Source: JAGSOU01 sp049974865 (GTDB lineage: Bacteria > Pseudomonadota > Alphaproteobacteria > Rhodobacterales > Rhodobacteraceae). From it: a stretch of 64,000 bases of DNA. Shown here piece after piece: positions 35,146 to 43,384 of the stretch. The stretch lies in NCBI GenBank assembly GCA_049974865.1, contig JBNGCX010000013.1, forward strand, positions 6,727 to 70,726. Direction: 5' to 3'. The stretch's first letter is position 1; every line of letters starts with the position of its first letter. Position numbers and translations under genes: made by a program. The notes under the pieces are model-generated. The model searched no databases, was not told where the DNA came from, and saw only the letters and a program-made list of their open reading frames with translations.

Positions 35146-35877
35146 ATGGCAACTCATCTTTGGGCATCCTTCCTGGCAAGCCTGCTTGCCGCCGCGGTCA
35201 CGACCGCCGGGCTTTTCGTGATCCGCCGCTTTGAAGCTTGGGGCCGCGCCAACACCACCTATTTTGCCTGTTTTGCGGCGGGGGTGCTGATCTCGGTGTC
35301 CTTCCTGCACATCATCCCCACCGCGCTGGGGATGATCGCCGCCGCGCCGGTTTACCTGCTGGCCGGTTACCTGTTGATGCATGTGCTCAACCGCTTCCTG
35401 GCGGGCTTCGTCTGCGACAAGCCCGAGACGGCGGATTACGCGCTCGGTCTGGTTCCGCTGCTGGGGATCGGGTTTCATTCCTTCATCGACGGCGTCATCT
35501 ATTCGGTGACCTTCAAGATCAGCCTGTTCACCGGCGTCCTGGCCGCGATCGGGATGGTGCTGCACGAATTCCCCGAGGGGATCGTGACCTACCTGTTGCT
35601 GCTGCGGGGCGGTTTTTCGAAGACCCGGGCGCTGGTCCTGTCCTTCGTGGCCGCGGCGGCGTCCACGCCGCTGGGCGCGCTTGTCGCCTATCCGCTGGTG
35701 GCGCGGATCGGCCCCGAGGTTCTGGGGGCCGCGCTGGCGCTGTCGGCGGGTGCGCTGGTCTATGTGGGAGCCACCCACCTGCTGCCCCATGCCGAGCGCG
35801 AGCCGCGGCGGTTCAGCCTGATCGCATTGGCGGCGGGGATCGGGACCGCGGCCATCATCGTGGCCAGCAAGGGCTGA
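35146..35877 (+). CDS. ZIP family metal transporter, second copy
   Basis: 243 residues with about eight helices. The ZIP motifs are GIGFHSFIDGVIYSV and GMVLHEFPEGIVTYLL. Start chosen at 35146 where the first helix (FLASLLAAAVTTAGLFVI) follows; the frame is open upstream but that stretch lacks family features. It differs from the ZIP protein at 15.4 kb in both motifs and length, so it is not a recent duplicate. Metal unknown. Confidence 0.9.
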   Translation: MATHLWASFLASLLAAAVTTAGLFVIRRFEAWGRANTTYFACFAAGVLISVSFLHIIPTALGMIAAAPVYLLAGYLLMHVLNRFLAGFVCDKPETADYALGLVPLLGIGFHSFIDGVIYSVTFKISLFTGVLAAIGMVLHEFPEGIVTYLLLLRGGFSKTRALVLSFVAAAASTPLGALVAYPLVARIGPEVLGAALALSAGALVYVGATHLLPHAEREPRRFSLIALAAGIGTAAIIVASKG

Positions 35878-35911
35878 GGGCCCATTGCGCCCGCCGGGAA
35901 GGAGAGTGGAT

Positions 35912-36913
35912 ATGACGGCGAAACAGGAAAAGGGCGGCGCGGGGTTCAAAGGGCTGAAGCTGCTGCTCTGCGAAAACCCTTTGCCGCCGCTCGACGAGGC
36001 GGTTGCGGCGGCACAGGCCGAACTGCCCTTCAGCAATTTCTACACCGAGCCCTATTCCGCGCCCCTGCGCCAGTTTCTCGCCCGTCAGTTGCGCGTCCCC
36101 GAAAAGCTCATCCATATCAACGCCGGCTCCGAGCTGATCCTGCGGCAGATCTTCGACCGCCTGGGGCAGCAGGTTCACCTGCTGACGCCGACCTATGCGC
36201 TGTTCCCCGAAATCGCCCGGCGCTTCACCGAGACGCAGCTTTCGCCCGATCACGCCTTCCGCTTCGACCTGGGTGAACTGGCGGTGCCCGAGGGCACGAC
36301 CCTGGCTGTCATCGTCAATCCCAACAACCCCAATGGCGGCACCTTCGACATGGCGCCGTTGCCGGGGCTGTTGGGGCGACACCGCTCCACCATGTTTCTC
36401 GTGGATGAGGCCTTCATCGGGCTTGCCGGCCGGTCCGTCGTCCAGATGGTGCCCGATCACCCCAACCTGATCGTCACCCGGACCCTCTCCAAGGCGCACA
36501 GCCTGGCCGGGTTCCGCGTGGGGTATGCCGTGCTGCCTCGGGCTCTGGCCGACGATCTGAACGACCACAACGATGCCTACCCGCTGGCCCGCGCCAGCCA
36601 GGCCGCAGCTCTGGCCACGCTCCTGCATGAGGAGAAGATCGCGGAGCGCGCCCGGCTGCTGCGGGCCTGGGCGGAGGAGTTGGCGGCGGACCTCGTGTCC
36701 CTCGGCGTGCGGGTCTTCCCCACCGAGACCTATTTCTTCCTGGCCGATTTCGCTCCGCATGACGCGGGCGACATCGCCGCGCGGCTTCGCGGCCAGGGGA
36801 TCCTGGTCAAACCGCTGGGCGACGCGCGGCTCGGCCCCGGCTTCATGCGGGTGACCACATCGACGCCCGAAGACAACGCGCGGTTTCTCGACGCCCTCAG
36901 ACAGATCCTGTGA
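35912..36913 (+). CDS. PLP aminotransferase, HisC-like
   Basis: 333 residues of fold type I. The PLP-lysine motif is TRTLSKAHSLAGFRVGYAVL (about residues 191-210), and IVNPNNPNGGTFD and FLVDEAFIGLAG are present. It resembles histidinol-phosphate aminotransferases and CobD-type threonine-phosphate decarboxylases, but is shorter than both (they run about 350-370). No his or cob genes are near, so the substrate is undetermined. It starts 34 bases after the ZIP gene and may be cotranscribed. Confidence 0.85.
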   Translation: MTAKQEKGGAGFKGLKLLLCENPLPPLDEAVAAAQAELPFSNFYTEPYSAPLRQFLARQLRVPEKLIHINAGSELILRQIFDRLGQQVHLLTPTYALFPEIARRFTETQLSPDHAFRFDLGELAVPEGTTLAVIVNPNNPNGGTFDMAPLPGLLGRHRSTMFLVDEAFIGLAGRSVVQMVPDHPNLIVTRTLSKAHSLAGFRVGYAVLPRALADDLNDHNDAYPLARASQAAALATLLHEEKIAERARLLRAWAEELAADLVSLGVRVFPTETYFFLADFAPHDAGDIAARLRGQGILVKPLGDARLGPGFMRVTTSTPEDNARFLDALRQIL

Positions 36914-37166
36914 CCGGCCAGCGCGGTTCGCGGGGGCAGCGCCGACCGACGAACGGCTCGGGACGGATAGTCGTACCGGCTCGGCGGGCCCTTCTCGCAA
37001 GGCCTTCCCCCTCGTCAAGGAGGCTGATTTCGCATCGACAGAAGCCGACCATTCGAAGGCCGTTGAATGCGGCTTGCAGCTTTTCGAGGGTGTCAGTGAG
37101 CCCAACTGCTTCGGGGACTTCGATGAAGGTCGTTTTGTTGTCTTGATCCTGCGATGGGGAATTCAT
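36897..37166 (-). CDS. Possible small hypothetical protein or remnant
   Basis: 89 residues. A GAAGAG Shine-Dalgarno lies 5 bases before the ATG. The first 55 residues (NKTTFIEVPEAVGLTDTLEK, FNGLRMVGFCRCEISLL) look protein-like; the last 30 are Arg/Pro-rich and do not, and they run into the 3' end of the aminotransferase on the other strand. It may be the start of a truncated gene. I do not recognise the family. Confidence 0.3.
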   Translation of the reverse strand: MNSPSQDQDNKTTFIEVPEAVGLTDTLEKLQAAFNGLRMVGFCRCEISLLDEGEGLARRARRAGTTIRPEPFVGRRCPREPRWPVTGSV

Positions 37167-37311
37167 GGTGCTCTTCAACGACAGGGCGGGCAGCCAACCA
37201 ATCAGGGCCGCCCAAGTTCGCCTCGGGCCCTGCGCGGGATGTCGACATCCCCCTTGGCGGTCCCTTTCGGCATGGCTATGAAGGTCTTCCTGACAGAGCG
37301 GAGGAGACACC

Positions 37312-39648
37312 GTGGATACCGCAGCGCGCATCGCCAGAACCATCGCAACCGAGATCGGCGCCCGCCCCGAGCAGGTCAGCGCGGCGGTCACGCTGCTGGA
37401 CGAGGGCGCGACCGTGCCCTTCATCGCGCGCTACCGCAAGGAGGTCACGGGCGGGCTGGACGACAGTCAGTTGCGGTCGCTGGCCGACCGCGTGGTCTAT
37501 CTGCGCGAGCTGGAGGCGCGGCGGGCGAGCATCCTCGAGGCGATCGAGGGGCAGGATAAGCTGACCGACGATCTGGCGCGCGCCATCGCCCGGGCCGAGA
37601 CCAAGGCCGCGCTTGAGGACATCTACCTCCCCTACAAGCCCAAGCGCCGCACCAAGGCGATGATCGCGCGCGAACACGGGCTGGAGCCGCTGGTCGAGGC
37701 GATCCTCGCCGACCGCAGCGCCGAGCCCGAGGCGCTGGCCGAGGGCTTCGTCACCGAGGCGGTGCCCAGCGTGAAGGACGCGCTGAACGGCGCGCGCGAC
37801 ATCCTGGCCGAGCGGCTGTCGGAAAACGCCGCCCTGCTGGGCGAGCTGCGCGCCTTCCTGCAGAAAGAGGCCTATCTCAGCGCCAAGGTCGTCGCCGGGC
37901 AGGAGGAGAAAGGCGCGAAATTCTCCGACTATTTCGACCACCGCGAGCTGTGGGCCAACGTGCCCTCGCACCGGGCGCTGGCGATGATGCGCGCCTCGAA
38001 TGAGGGTGTAGTGACGCTGGATATCGGGCCCGACCCCGAAACCGGCGCCGCGCGCGCCGAGGCGATGGTCGCAGCCCAGCTCGAGGCGCGGGGCGAAGGC
38101 CCGGGCGATGCCTGGCTGCGGTAGGTCGCGGGCTGGACCTGGCGGGTCAAGCTCAGCCTGTCGATGATGATCGACCTGATGGGCGAGCTGCGCGCCCGCG
38201 CGCAGGAAGAGGCGATCCAGGTCTTCGCCCGCAACCTCAAGGACCTGCTGCTGGCCGCCCCCGCCGGCGCGCGCGCCACGCTGGGGCTCGACCCCGGCAT
38301 CCGCACCGGGGTCAAGGCGGCGGTGGTCGATGCGACCGGCAAGCTGGTCGCGACCGATACGCTCTATCCCTTCCAGCCGAAGAACGACCTGCGCGGCGCG
38401 CAGGAGGCCATCCTGCGGCTGATCAGGGCGCACGGGGTGGAGCTGATCGCCATCGGCAACGGCACCGCCAGCCGCGAGACCGAGCGTCTGGTCGCCGACA
38501 CGCTGAAGCTGCTGCCGCGCGAGGTAAAGGCGCCGACCAAGGTGGTGGTGTCCGAGGCCGGGGCCTCTGTCTATTCCGCGTCGGAACTGGCGGCGCGGGA
38601 ATTCCCCGATCTCGACGTCAGCCTGCGCGGCGCGGTCTCCATCGCGCGGCGCCTGCAGGACCCGCTGGCCGAACTGGTGAAGATCGAGCCGAAATCCATC
38701 GGCGTCGGCCAGTACCAGCACGATGTGGACCAGCATCGCCTGTCGCATTCGCTGGCCGCCGTGGTCGAGGACGCGGTGAACGCCGTCGGGGTCGATCTCA
38801 ACACCGCCTCGGCTCCGCTGCTGGCGCATGTCTCGGGCCTGGGCCCCGGCCTGGCCGAGGCGATCGTTGCGCATCGCGATGCCCACGGCGCCTTCCGGTC
38901 GCGCAAGGCGCTGCTCGACGTCGCGCGCCTCGGCCCGCGCGCGTTCGAGCAATGCGCGGGCTTCCTGCGCATCCGCGACGGCGAGGAACCGCTGGATGCC
39001 TCGGCCGTGCACCCAGAGGCCTACGGCGTGGCGCGCCGCATCGTGCAGGCCTGTGGCCGGGATCTGCGCGGCCTGATGGGCGACACCGCCGCGCTGCGCC
39101 GCCTGCGGGCCGAGGATTTCGTCGACGACACCTTCGGCCTGCCCACGGTGCGCGACATCCTGGCGGAACTGGAAAAACCCGGCCGCGACCCGCGCCCGAG
39201 CTTCAAGACCGCCTCCTTCGCCGAGGGGGTGGAGGAGATCACCGACCTGAAGCCGGGCATGGTGCTGGAAGGCACCGTCACCAACGTCGCGGCCTTCGGC
39301 GCCTTCGTCGATATCGGCGTGCACCAGGACGGGCTGGTGCATGTCAGCCAGTTGGCCGACCGTTTCGTCAAGGACCCGCACGAGGTGGTCAAGGCCGGCG
39401 ACGTGGTGAAGGTGCGCGTGACCGAGGTCGACGTGCCGCGCAAGCGGATCGGGCTGAGCATGCGCAAGGACGGCGGCGCCTCTGCCCGCGAAGCCCGCGC
39501 CGAACGTGGTGCGGGACCCGGCGGAAACAAGGGCCAGGGCCGCGGGCGCAAGGGGCCGATGCAGGCCGGCCCCAAAGGCAAAGGCAATGGCGGCAGCCAG
39601 CCCGGTGCCCTGGGTGCTGCTTTGCGCGACGCGATGAAAAACCGTTAG
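37312..39648 (+). pseudogene. tex: Tex family transcription accessory protein with in-frame amber codon
   Basis: The frame spans 778 codons, the normal size for Tex, an S1-domain nucleic acid-binding protein. TAG at 38122-38124 interrupts it after residue 270; the same frame continues without a shift and the sequence on both sides is conserved (GDAWLR, then VAGWTWRVKLSLSMMIDLMG). One base change, for example from GAG, would explain it. The first piece has the N-terminal helical Tex domain (TVPFIARYRKEVTGGLDDSQ). The second has the YqgF-like domain (ATLGLDPGIRTGVKAAVVDA), helix-hairpin-helix and S1 domain (GMVLEGTVTNVAAFGAFVDI). Start is GTG 37312 after GCGGAGGAG. It could be a nonsense mutation, a sequencing error or two separately translated parts (ATG at 38164). 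Confidence 0.88.
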
Positions 39649-40058
39649 GTCTTGCCCGCCCGAGTCTCTCTGTCGTGCCGAGCGGTGAGACAGTCGAACC
39701 TTGCTCGTAGGGGGGCGCACGGGTGTCTTAGGCGGAGAGCGGCCCTGTACAGACGCGGCAGCGCGGTCGCGGCAACAGGCAAAAGCGGCGGTTCGCGCCA
39801 TGTCCAACCTTCGTCACAGCATCGTTGACGCGAGAGGGCGGAAACGCTCGAGGCGCCCTGCAAGGCGTGGCTCGCGTGACCGTTCGCCAGCCGCGGAACG
39901 GCGGGTTGAGCGCGTGGTTCAGAGAGGTCGGTTGGGGGCAGGGGGCAAGTTAGATTGGAGTCTTGGACGCAACCGCAAATCCGTGCTCTTATTTCCGAAG
40001 GCCGAATTTCGATGCATGTCCGTGGCATCGGTCAAGGCCATTGTTGTTGGAGATTTGA
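39649..40058. other. Intergenic region, no gene seen
   Basis: 410 bases between tex and the NYN-domain gene. Frames on both strands are Arg/Pro-rich shadow-type translations. No hairpin with a T run and no clear promoter could be picked out. Confidence 0.5.
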
Positions 40059-40757
40059 ATGTCGCACGCAGTTTCGGTGCTTGTCGATGGAGATAACATC
40101 AGCGGGAAGCACGCGGGAAAAATTCTTGCGGTTGCGGCGCGGCACGGGGAACCGACCGTAGCTCGCGTCTATACGGATGCACAGCGTCCCTCCGACTGGC
40201 ATGGCGCGGTTGGTTACCGCATGCTGCACGCCGGAACGGGCAAGAACGCTGCGGACCTGTTGTTGGCGCTCGATGCGATGGAAATGGTGCTGTCCAAGAA
40301 CGTGCTGTGCTTCGTGATCGCCAGTTCCGACGGTGATTTCACTCATCTCGCGACCAGGTTGCGAGAGCTCGGGGCAAAGGTCATCGGGATAGGTGAAGAG
40401 AAAGCTCCACCTGCCTTCCGGGCGTGCTGCACCAGCTTTGTCGAGATCGGACAGAAGCAGGCCAAGCGCCCTGTGGCGAAATCGGCGGCGGGGGTCACGG
40501 AGCTTGACCAGAAGATACGCTCCACGATTGCTGCGCACAGCAAGAAGGGCGCAGGCATGCGCATCGCCGAGCTGGCCCCGAAGATGCACAGTCAGCATGG
40601 CGTCCGGATCAGCACATTTCCCGAACGGAGCTGGCGCGCGTATCTCGTTGCGCGGCCTGCACTCTACGATCTGGATCCGCGCGGACCCGAAGCAATGGTC
40701 CGTTTCCGCCCCGAAGGCTTTGTTCACGCCAGATCCTGTCCCAAGGATGGAGAGTAG
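40059..40757 (+). CDS. NYN-domain (LabA-like) protein with C-terminal OST-HTH/LOTUS-like domain
   Basis: 232 residues. The N-terminal PIN-like NYN domain shows VSVLVDGDNISGKHAGKI, KNAADLLLALDAME and VIASSDGDFTHLATRLRELG, with the acidic residues expected for metal-dependent RNA cleavage. Residues about 145-225 (LDQKIRSTIAAHSKKGAGMR, then ERSWRAYLVARPALYDLD) look like an OST-HTH/LOTUS RNA-binding domain, a common partner of NYN. A role in RNA turnover is inferred. It stands alone; codon use is somewhat less GC-rich than its neighbours. Confidence 0.85.
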   Translation: MSHAVSVLVDGDNISGKHAGKILAVAARHGEPTVARVYTDAQRPSDWHGAVGYRMLHAGTGKNAADLLLALDAMEMVLSKNVLCFVIASSDGDFTHLATRLRELGAKVIGIGEEKAPPAFRACCTSFVEIGQKQAKRPVAKSAAGVTELDQKIRSTIAAHSKKGAGMRIAELAPKMHSQHGVRISTFPERSWRAYLVARPALYDLDPRGPEAMVRFRPEGFVHARSCPKDGE

Positions 40758-41197
40758 TTCAGAAGGGCGGCTTTCGTGGTCCATATGGGTCACGACAGCC
40801 CTGTTTTTCCAGACATCATTGGCTCTGCCGGATAGCCGTCTCGGTCCGGCGCGCGGATCTGACCGCTTCGGGCGTGCGGCGCCTGGCGGTGGAAATGCTG
40901 GCGCGTGGGGGACAGGCGCGCAGGTGCTTCCGGTATCCGGATCAGGGGGCAGAATGACAATCGTCAAAATGGACACCGACGATTCCGAAACGGCGGTCAG
41001 CGCTTCTCTCGCGGCCTTGGCCGGGTCCAGCACGCCCGGAGACGACCCCCTCACCGGCAGGCAGAATGGCGACAGGCGGCAGGGCCTCTGAGACGCCCCC
41101 GCCGCCCGCATCGCGGACCGGGACCGCGTGCCGCGTCGCGCCCCCAGGTGGCGAAGCCCCGCTCCGCGCCACGATGCAGGCGCGGCTGCGCGTTACA
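40758..41197. other. Intergenic region, no gene seen
   Basis: 440 bases between the NYN gene and the convergent LysR gene. Open frames exist on both strands but their translations are low in hydrophobic residues and unlike any family I recognise. Confidence 0.5.
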
Positions 41198-42160
41198 TCA
41201 CCAGTTCTCGCGTCTTATGAAGTTCCACTTTTCGGGGGATTTTCGCTTGCCGCCCCAAAAATCGGCCTGTGCGCCAAGTTCATCGTAAAGAAACGTCATC
41301 AGGGCGCGGACCCTGGCGGTGTTGCGCAGGTCGGGGTGCGTGAGGACCCACAGCTGCATATCGAGGTTTTCGATCGGGTCCGACACCCGGACCAGCCGGG
41401 AGTCGGCGTCGCCGACATAGCAGGGCAGGAATGTCAGCCCCAGGCCCTCCGCCGCAGCGTTTTGCACAGCGCGCGAGGCCCGGCACTGGAAAACGGCACG
41501 GTCCTCACCCTGTTCCCGGGTCTTCCAGATCGTCGGGATCAGCCAAGTCACACTTCCCTCGATCAGGCAAAACGGATGCTCGGCCAACGGGCGCTCGGGC
41601 GCGCTTTCCATGTAGGCGGGGCTCGAATAAAGGGCGAAACGGAACGGGCAGATCTTGCGCCCGAAGGCGGCCTCGGGCGCGGCCCTGGTGGCTCGGATGG
41701 CGATCTCGGCCTCGCGCCTGTTCAGGTCGACCGCGCCGTGGCCCGGGGTAACGTCAACCTGGATGCCGGGGTGCAGCGCCATGAAGCGGGCCATCAGGCC
41801 GGGCACGTGTTCGCTGGCAAAGGCCTCCGGGCAGGTGACCCTTATGCGGCCGCTGAGCCTCGCGTCCTGGCCGAGAATTTCGAGGCCCAGCGCATGAAAC
41901 TCCCCTTCGACGCGCTCCGCGTATTGCAGCGCCGTGCGTCCGGCATCGGTTGGAACATATCCGTGGTCGAAACGGTCGAAGAACCGCACGCCGGTCTTTT
42001 CCTCGATCGCGGTGATGTTGCGAAACACGGTGCTGTGCGTCTTGCCCAGCGACCTGGCCGCCCCCGAGAGGCTGCCCGCCCGCCCAACCGCGAGGATGAT
42101 GGCGAGGTCGCTCCATTCGAGATCGCGCCGGGTCTCGCGCATATTGGCCGTCTTGGGCAT
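41198..42160 (-). CDS. LysR family transcriptional regulator
   Basis: 320 residues. Helix-turn-helix LEWSDLAIILAVGRAGSLSG with ARSLGKTHSTVFRNITAIEE at the N-terminus, then a periplasmic-binding-like effector domain (GRIRVTCPEAFASEHVPGLM). It is divergent from the small monooxygenase-like gene at 42288 with a 127-base gap that is more AT-rich than the surroundings, the usual LysR regulator/target layout. The effector is unknown. Confidence 0.93.
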   Translation of the reverse strand: MPKTANMRETRRDLEWSDLAIILAVGRAGSLSGAARSLGKTHSTVFRNITAIEEKTGVRFFDRFDHGYVPTDAGRTALQYAERVEGEFHALGLEILGQDARLSGRIRVTCPEAFASEHVPGLMARFMALHPGIQVDVTPGHGAVDLNRREAEIAIRATRAAPEAAFGRKICPFRFALYSSPAYMESAPERPLAEHPFCLIEGSVTWLIPTIWKTREQGEDRAVFQCRASRAVQNAAAEGLGLTFLPCYVGDADSRLVRVSDPIENLDMQLWVLTHPDLRNTARVRALMTFLYDELGAQADFWGGKRKSPEKWNFIRRENW

Positions 42161-42287
42161 CTCGCGGGCCTGTCCATTTTTGCAAGCGCACCTTTCGATA
42201 TTGGCAAATTCCCGTTCACAAATAAACAGGCCATGCTTTTCCCGTGGTCGGAAACACCCGGCCGGAGCCTAAAAGAGGAGAAGCGAG

Positions 42288-42608
42288 ATGATCATCCAGT
42301 TCGTACAGTTCGAGACCTCCCTCAGCGAAGAAGAGGTCATGGCGGTGGCCGAAGAACGGGCGCCCGAATACCGCGCCGTCCCCGGCCTGATCCAGAAATA
42401 CTACCTGAAGCTCGACAAGCCCGACCACTATGGCGGTTTCCTCATCTGGGAAACGCGCGAGGCGATGCAGGCCCTCCGGGAGACCGAGTTGGCCAAGACC
42501 ATCCCGACGACCTACAAGGTCATCGGCGCGCCGGATGTCGACATTCACGAGATGCTCTTTCCGCTGCGGGACAGCGTCGTCTACCAGGAACACCTCGAAA
42601 CCGCCTGA
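42288..42608 (+). CDS. YdhR-like small monooxygenase-fold protein
   Basis: 106 residues, an alpha+beta ferredoxin-like (dimeric alpha-beta barrel) pattern: IIQFVQFETSLSEEEVMAVA, EYRAVPGLIQKYYLKLDKPD, HYGGFLIWETREAMQALRE. Size and order fit YdhR or antibiotic-biosynthesis-monooxygenase-like proteins. AGAGGAGAAGCGAG precedes the ATG. The divergent LysR gene is its probable regulator. Substrate unknown. Confidence 0.78.
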   Translation: MIIQFVQFETSLSEEEVMAVAEERAPEYRAVPGLIQKYYLKLDKPDHYGGFLIWETREAMQALRETELAKTIPTTYKVIGAPDVDIHEMLFPLRDSVVYQEHLETA

Positions 42609-42734
42609 AGCGGGCGATGCAATCAGCAGGCCGGATCGCCCTTTGGACAGACCCCGGCCTGAATCGCCGCCCGGCACAACCCAACCGTCCGCCCAGAGCG
42701 GCATCGACGGGGCGCCGCGGCTGCAGCCACCAAA

Positions 42735-42900
42735 TCCCGCGATCACGCAGGTGTCCCCAAAACTCGCACTTCACGAGCATGCAGTGCCTGGAGTTTTCGT
42801 CGAGAGAACCGGAGTCCCGGATCGGGTGCCAGACATCCGCGCCATCCTCCAACGTGGGAGCGCGAAGGGTGATGCCGTCGCCGTCGCTCGCAGTCGTCAT
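42735..42900 (-). pseudogene. ectA: Remnant of ectA (diaminobutyrate acetyltransferase)
   Basis: From the ATG at 42898-42900, the reading TTASDGDGITLRAPTLEDGA, DVWHPIRDSGSLDENSRHCM and LVKCEF matches the N-terminus of EctA, the ectoine pathway acetyltransferase. At the TTTTGGGG run (42755-42762 on the plus strand) the frame shifts by one; the next frame gives GDTCVIAG, the expected continuation. Similarity ends near 42735 and about 110 codons of a normal EctA are missing. No ectB or ectC is present. It is a decayed 5' fragment. Confidence 0.7.
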
Positions 42901-43384
42901 GGTCGCAAACCCCGGTCACTGGTCGGTGCGGAGAGAAAGCCGCCGCTCCCATGGGCCGGGCCGCTTCAACCCGAATCTCGCCTGCATTTCAGATGATGCC
43001 ATACGGATATTCGGCGCAGTTTATGCGGCAAATTCCCCGCGTCCTTCGCATTCGGTTTCCGCGGCGTCGCGCCGGTCTGGCGGTGAGCGCAGCAACGCAC
43101 GAAGGTGGCGCAGCCAAGGTAAACCATCCCCGAAAAAAGGTTTGGAGATCCCCCGTTGCAGCCGGTAGCATGACGCAAGCTAGCCAGCTCTAGCCAGTAG
43201 GTCAGCGGATTTTCGGAACGGTCGGCATTGAAGAGCGCATGCGCGCAGGCAGGATCACGGAATTGACTGGGCGTGTTTCAAGCCCATCGAACGCAGAGGC
43301 GTAGATACGGCATCTTGGCTCGATTGTTGCGGACCGCGACCGGATTTCGCGCCCGGGCCGCATCGCCGTGAGTGGGCCAAGGAA
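42901..43384. other. Region between the ectA remnant and the secreted protein gene
   Basis: 484 bases. No gene is supported on either strand. Tandem CTAGCCAG motifs (AGCTAGCCAGCTCTAGCCAG) occur at 43178-43198. The stretch 42609-42734 on the other side of the remnant also holds nothing recognisable. The area may be a deletion scar. Confidence 0.45.

Noticed and set aside
34794..35147. Minus-strand frame of 117 codons upstream of the second ZIP gene
   Set aside because: It has no domain, overlaps the YdcF start and lacks a convincing ribosome site.
37276..39807. Very long minus-strand open frame (843 codons) opposite tex
   Set aside because: The translation is His/Gln/Arg/Ala-rich without domains; in high-GC DNA such antisense frames arise from codon bias. 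It does not avoid the amber site problem either.
42966..43178. Minus-strand frame upstream of the ectA remnant, tested as ectR
   Set aside because: It shows no MarR-type helix-turn-helix and its composition is not protein-like.
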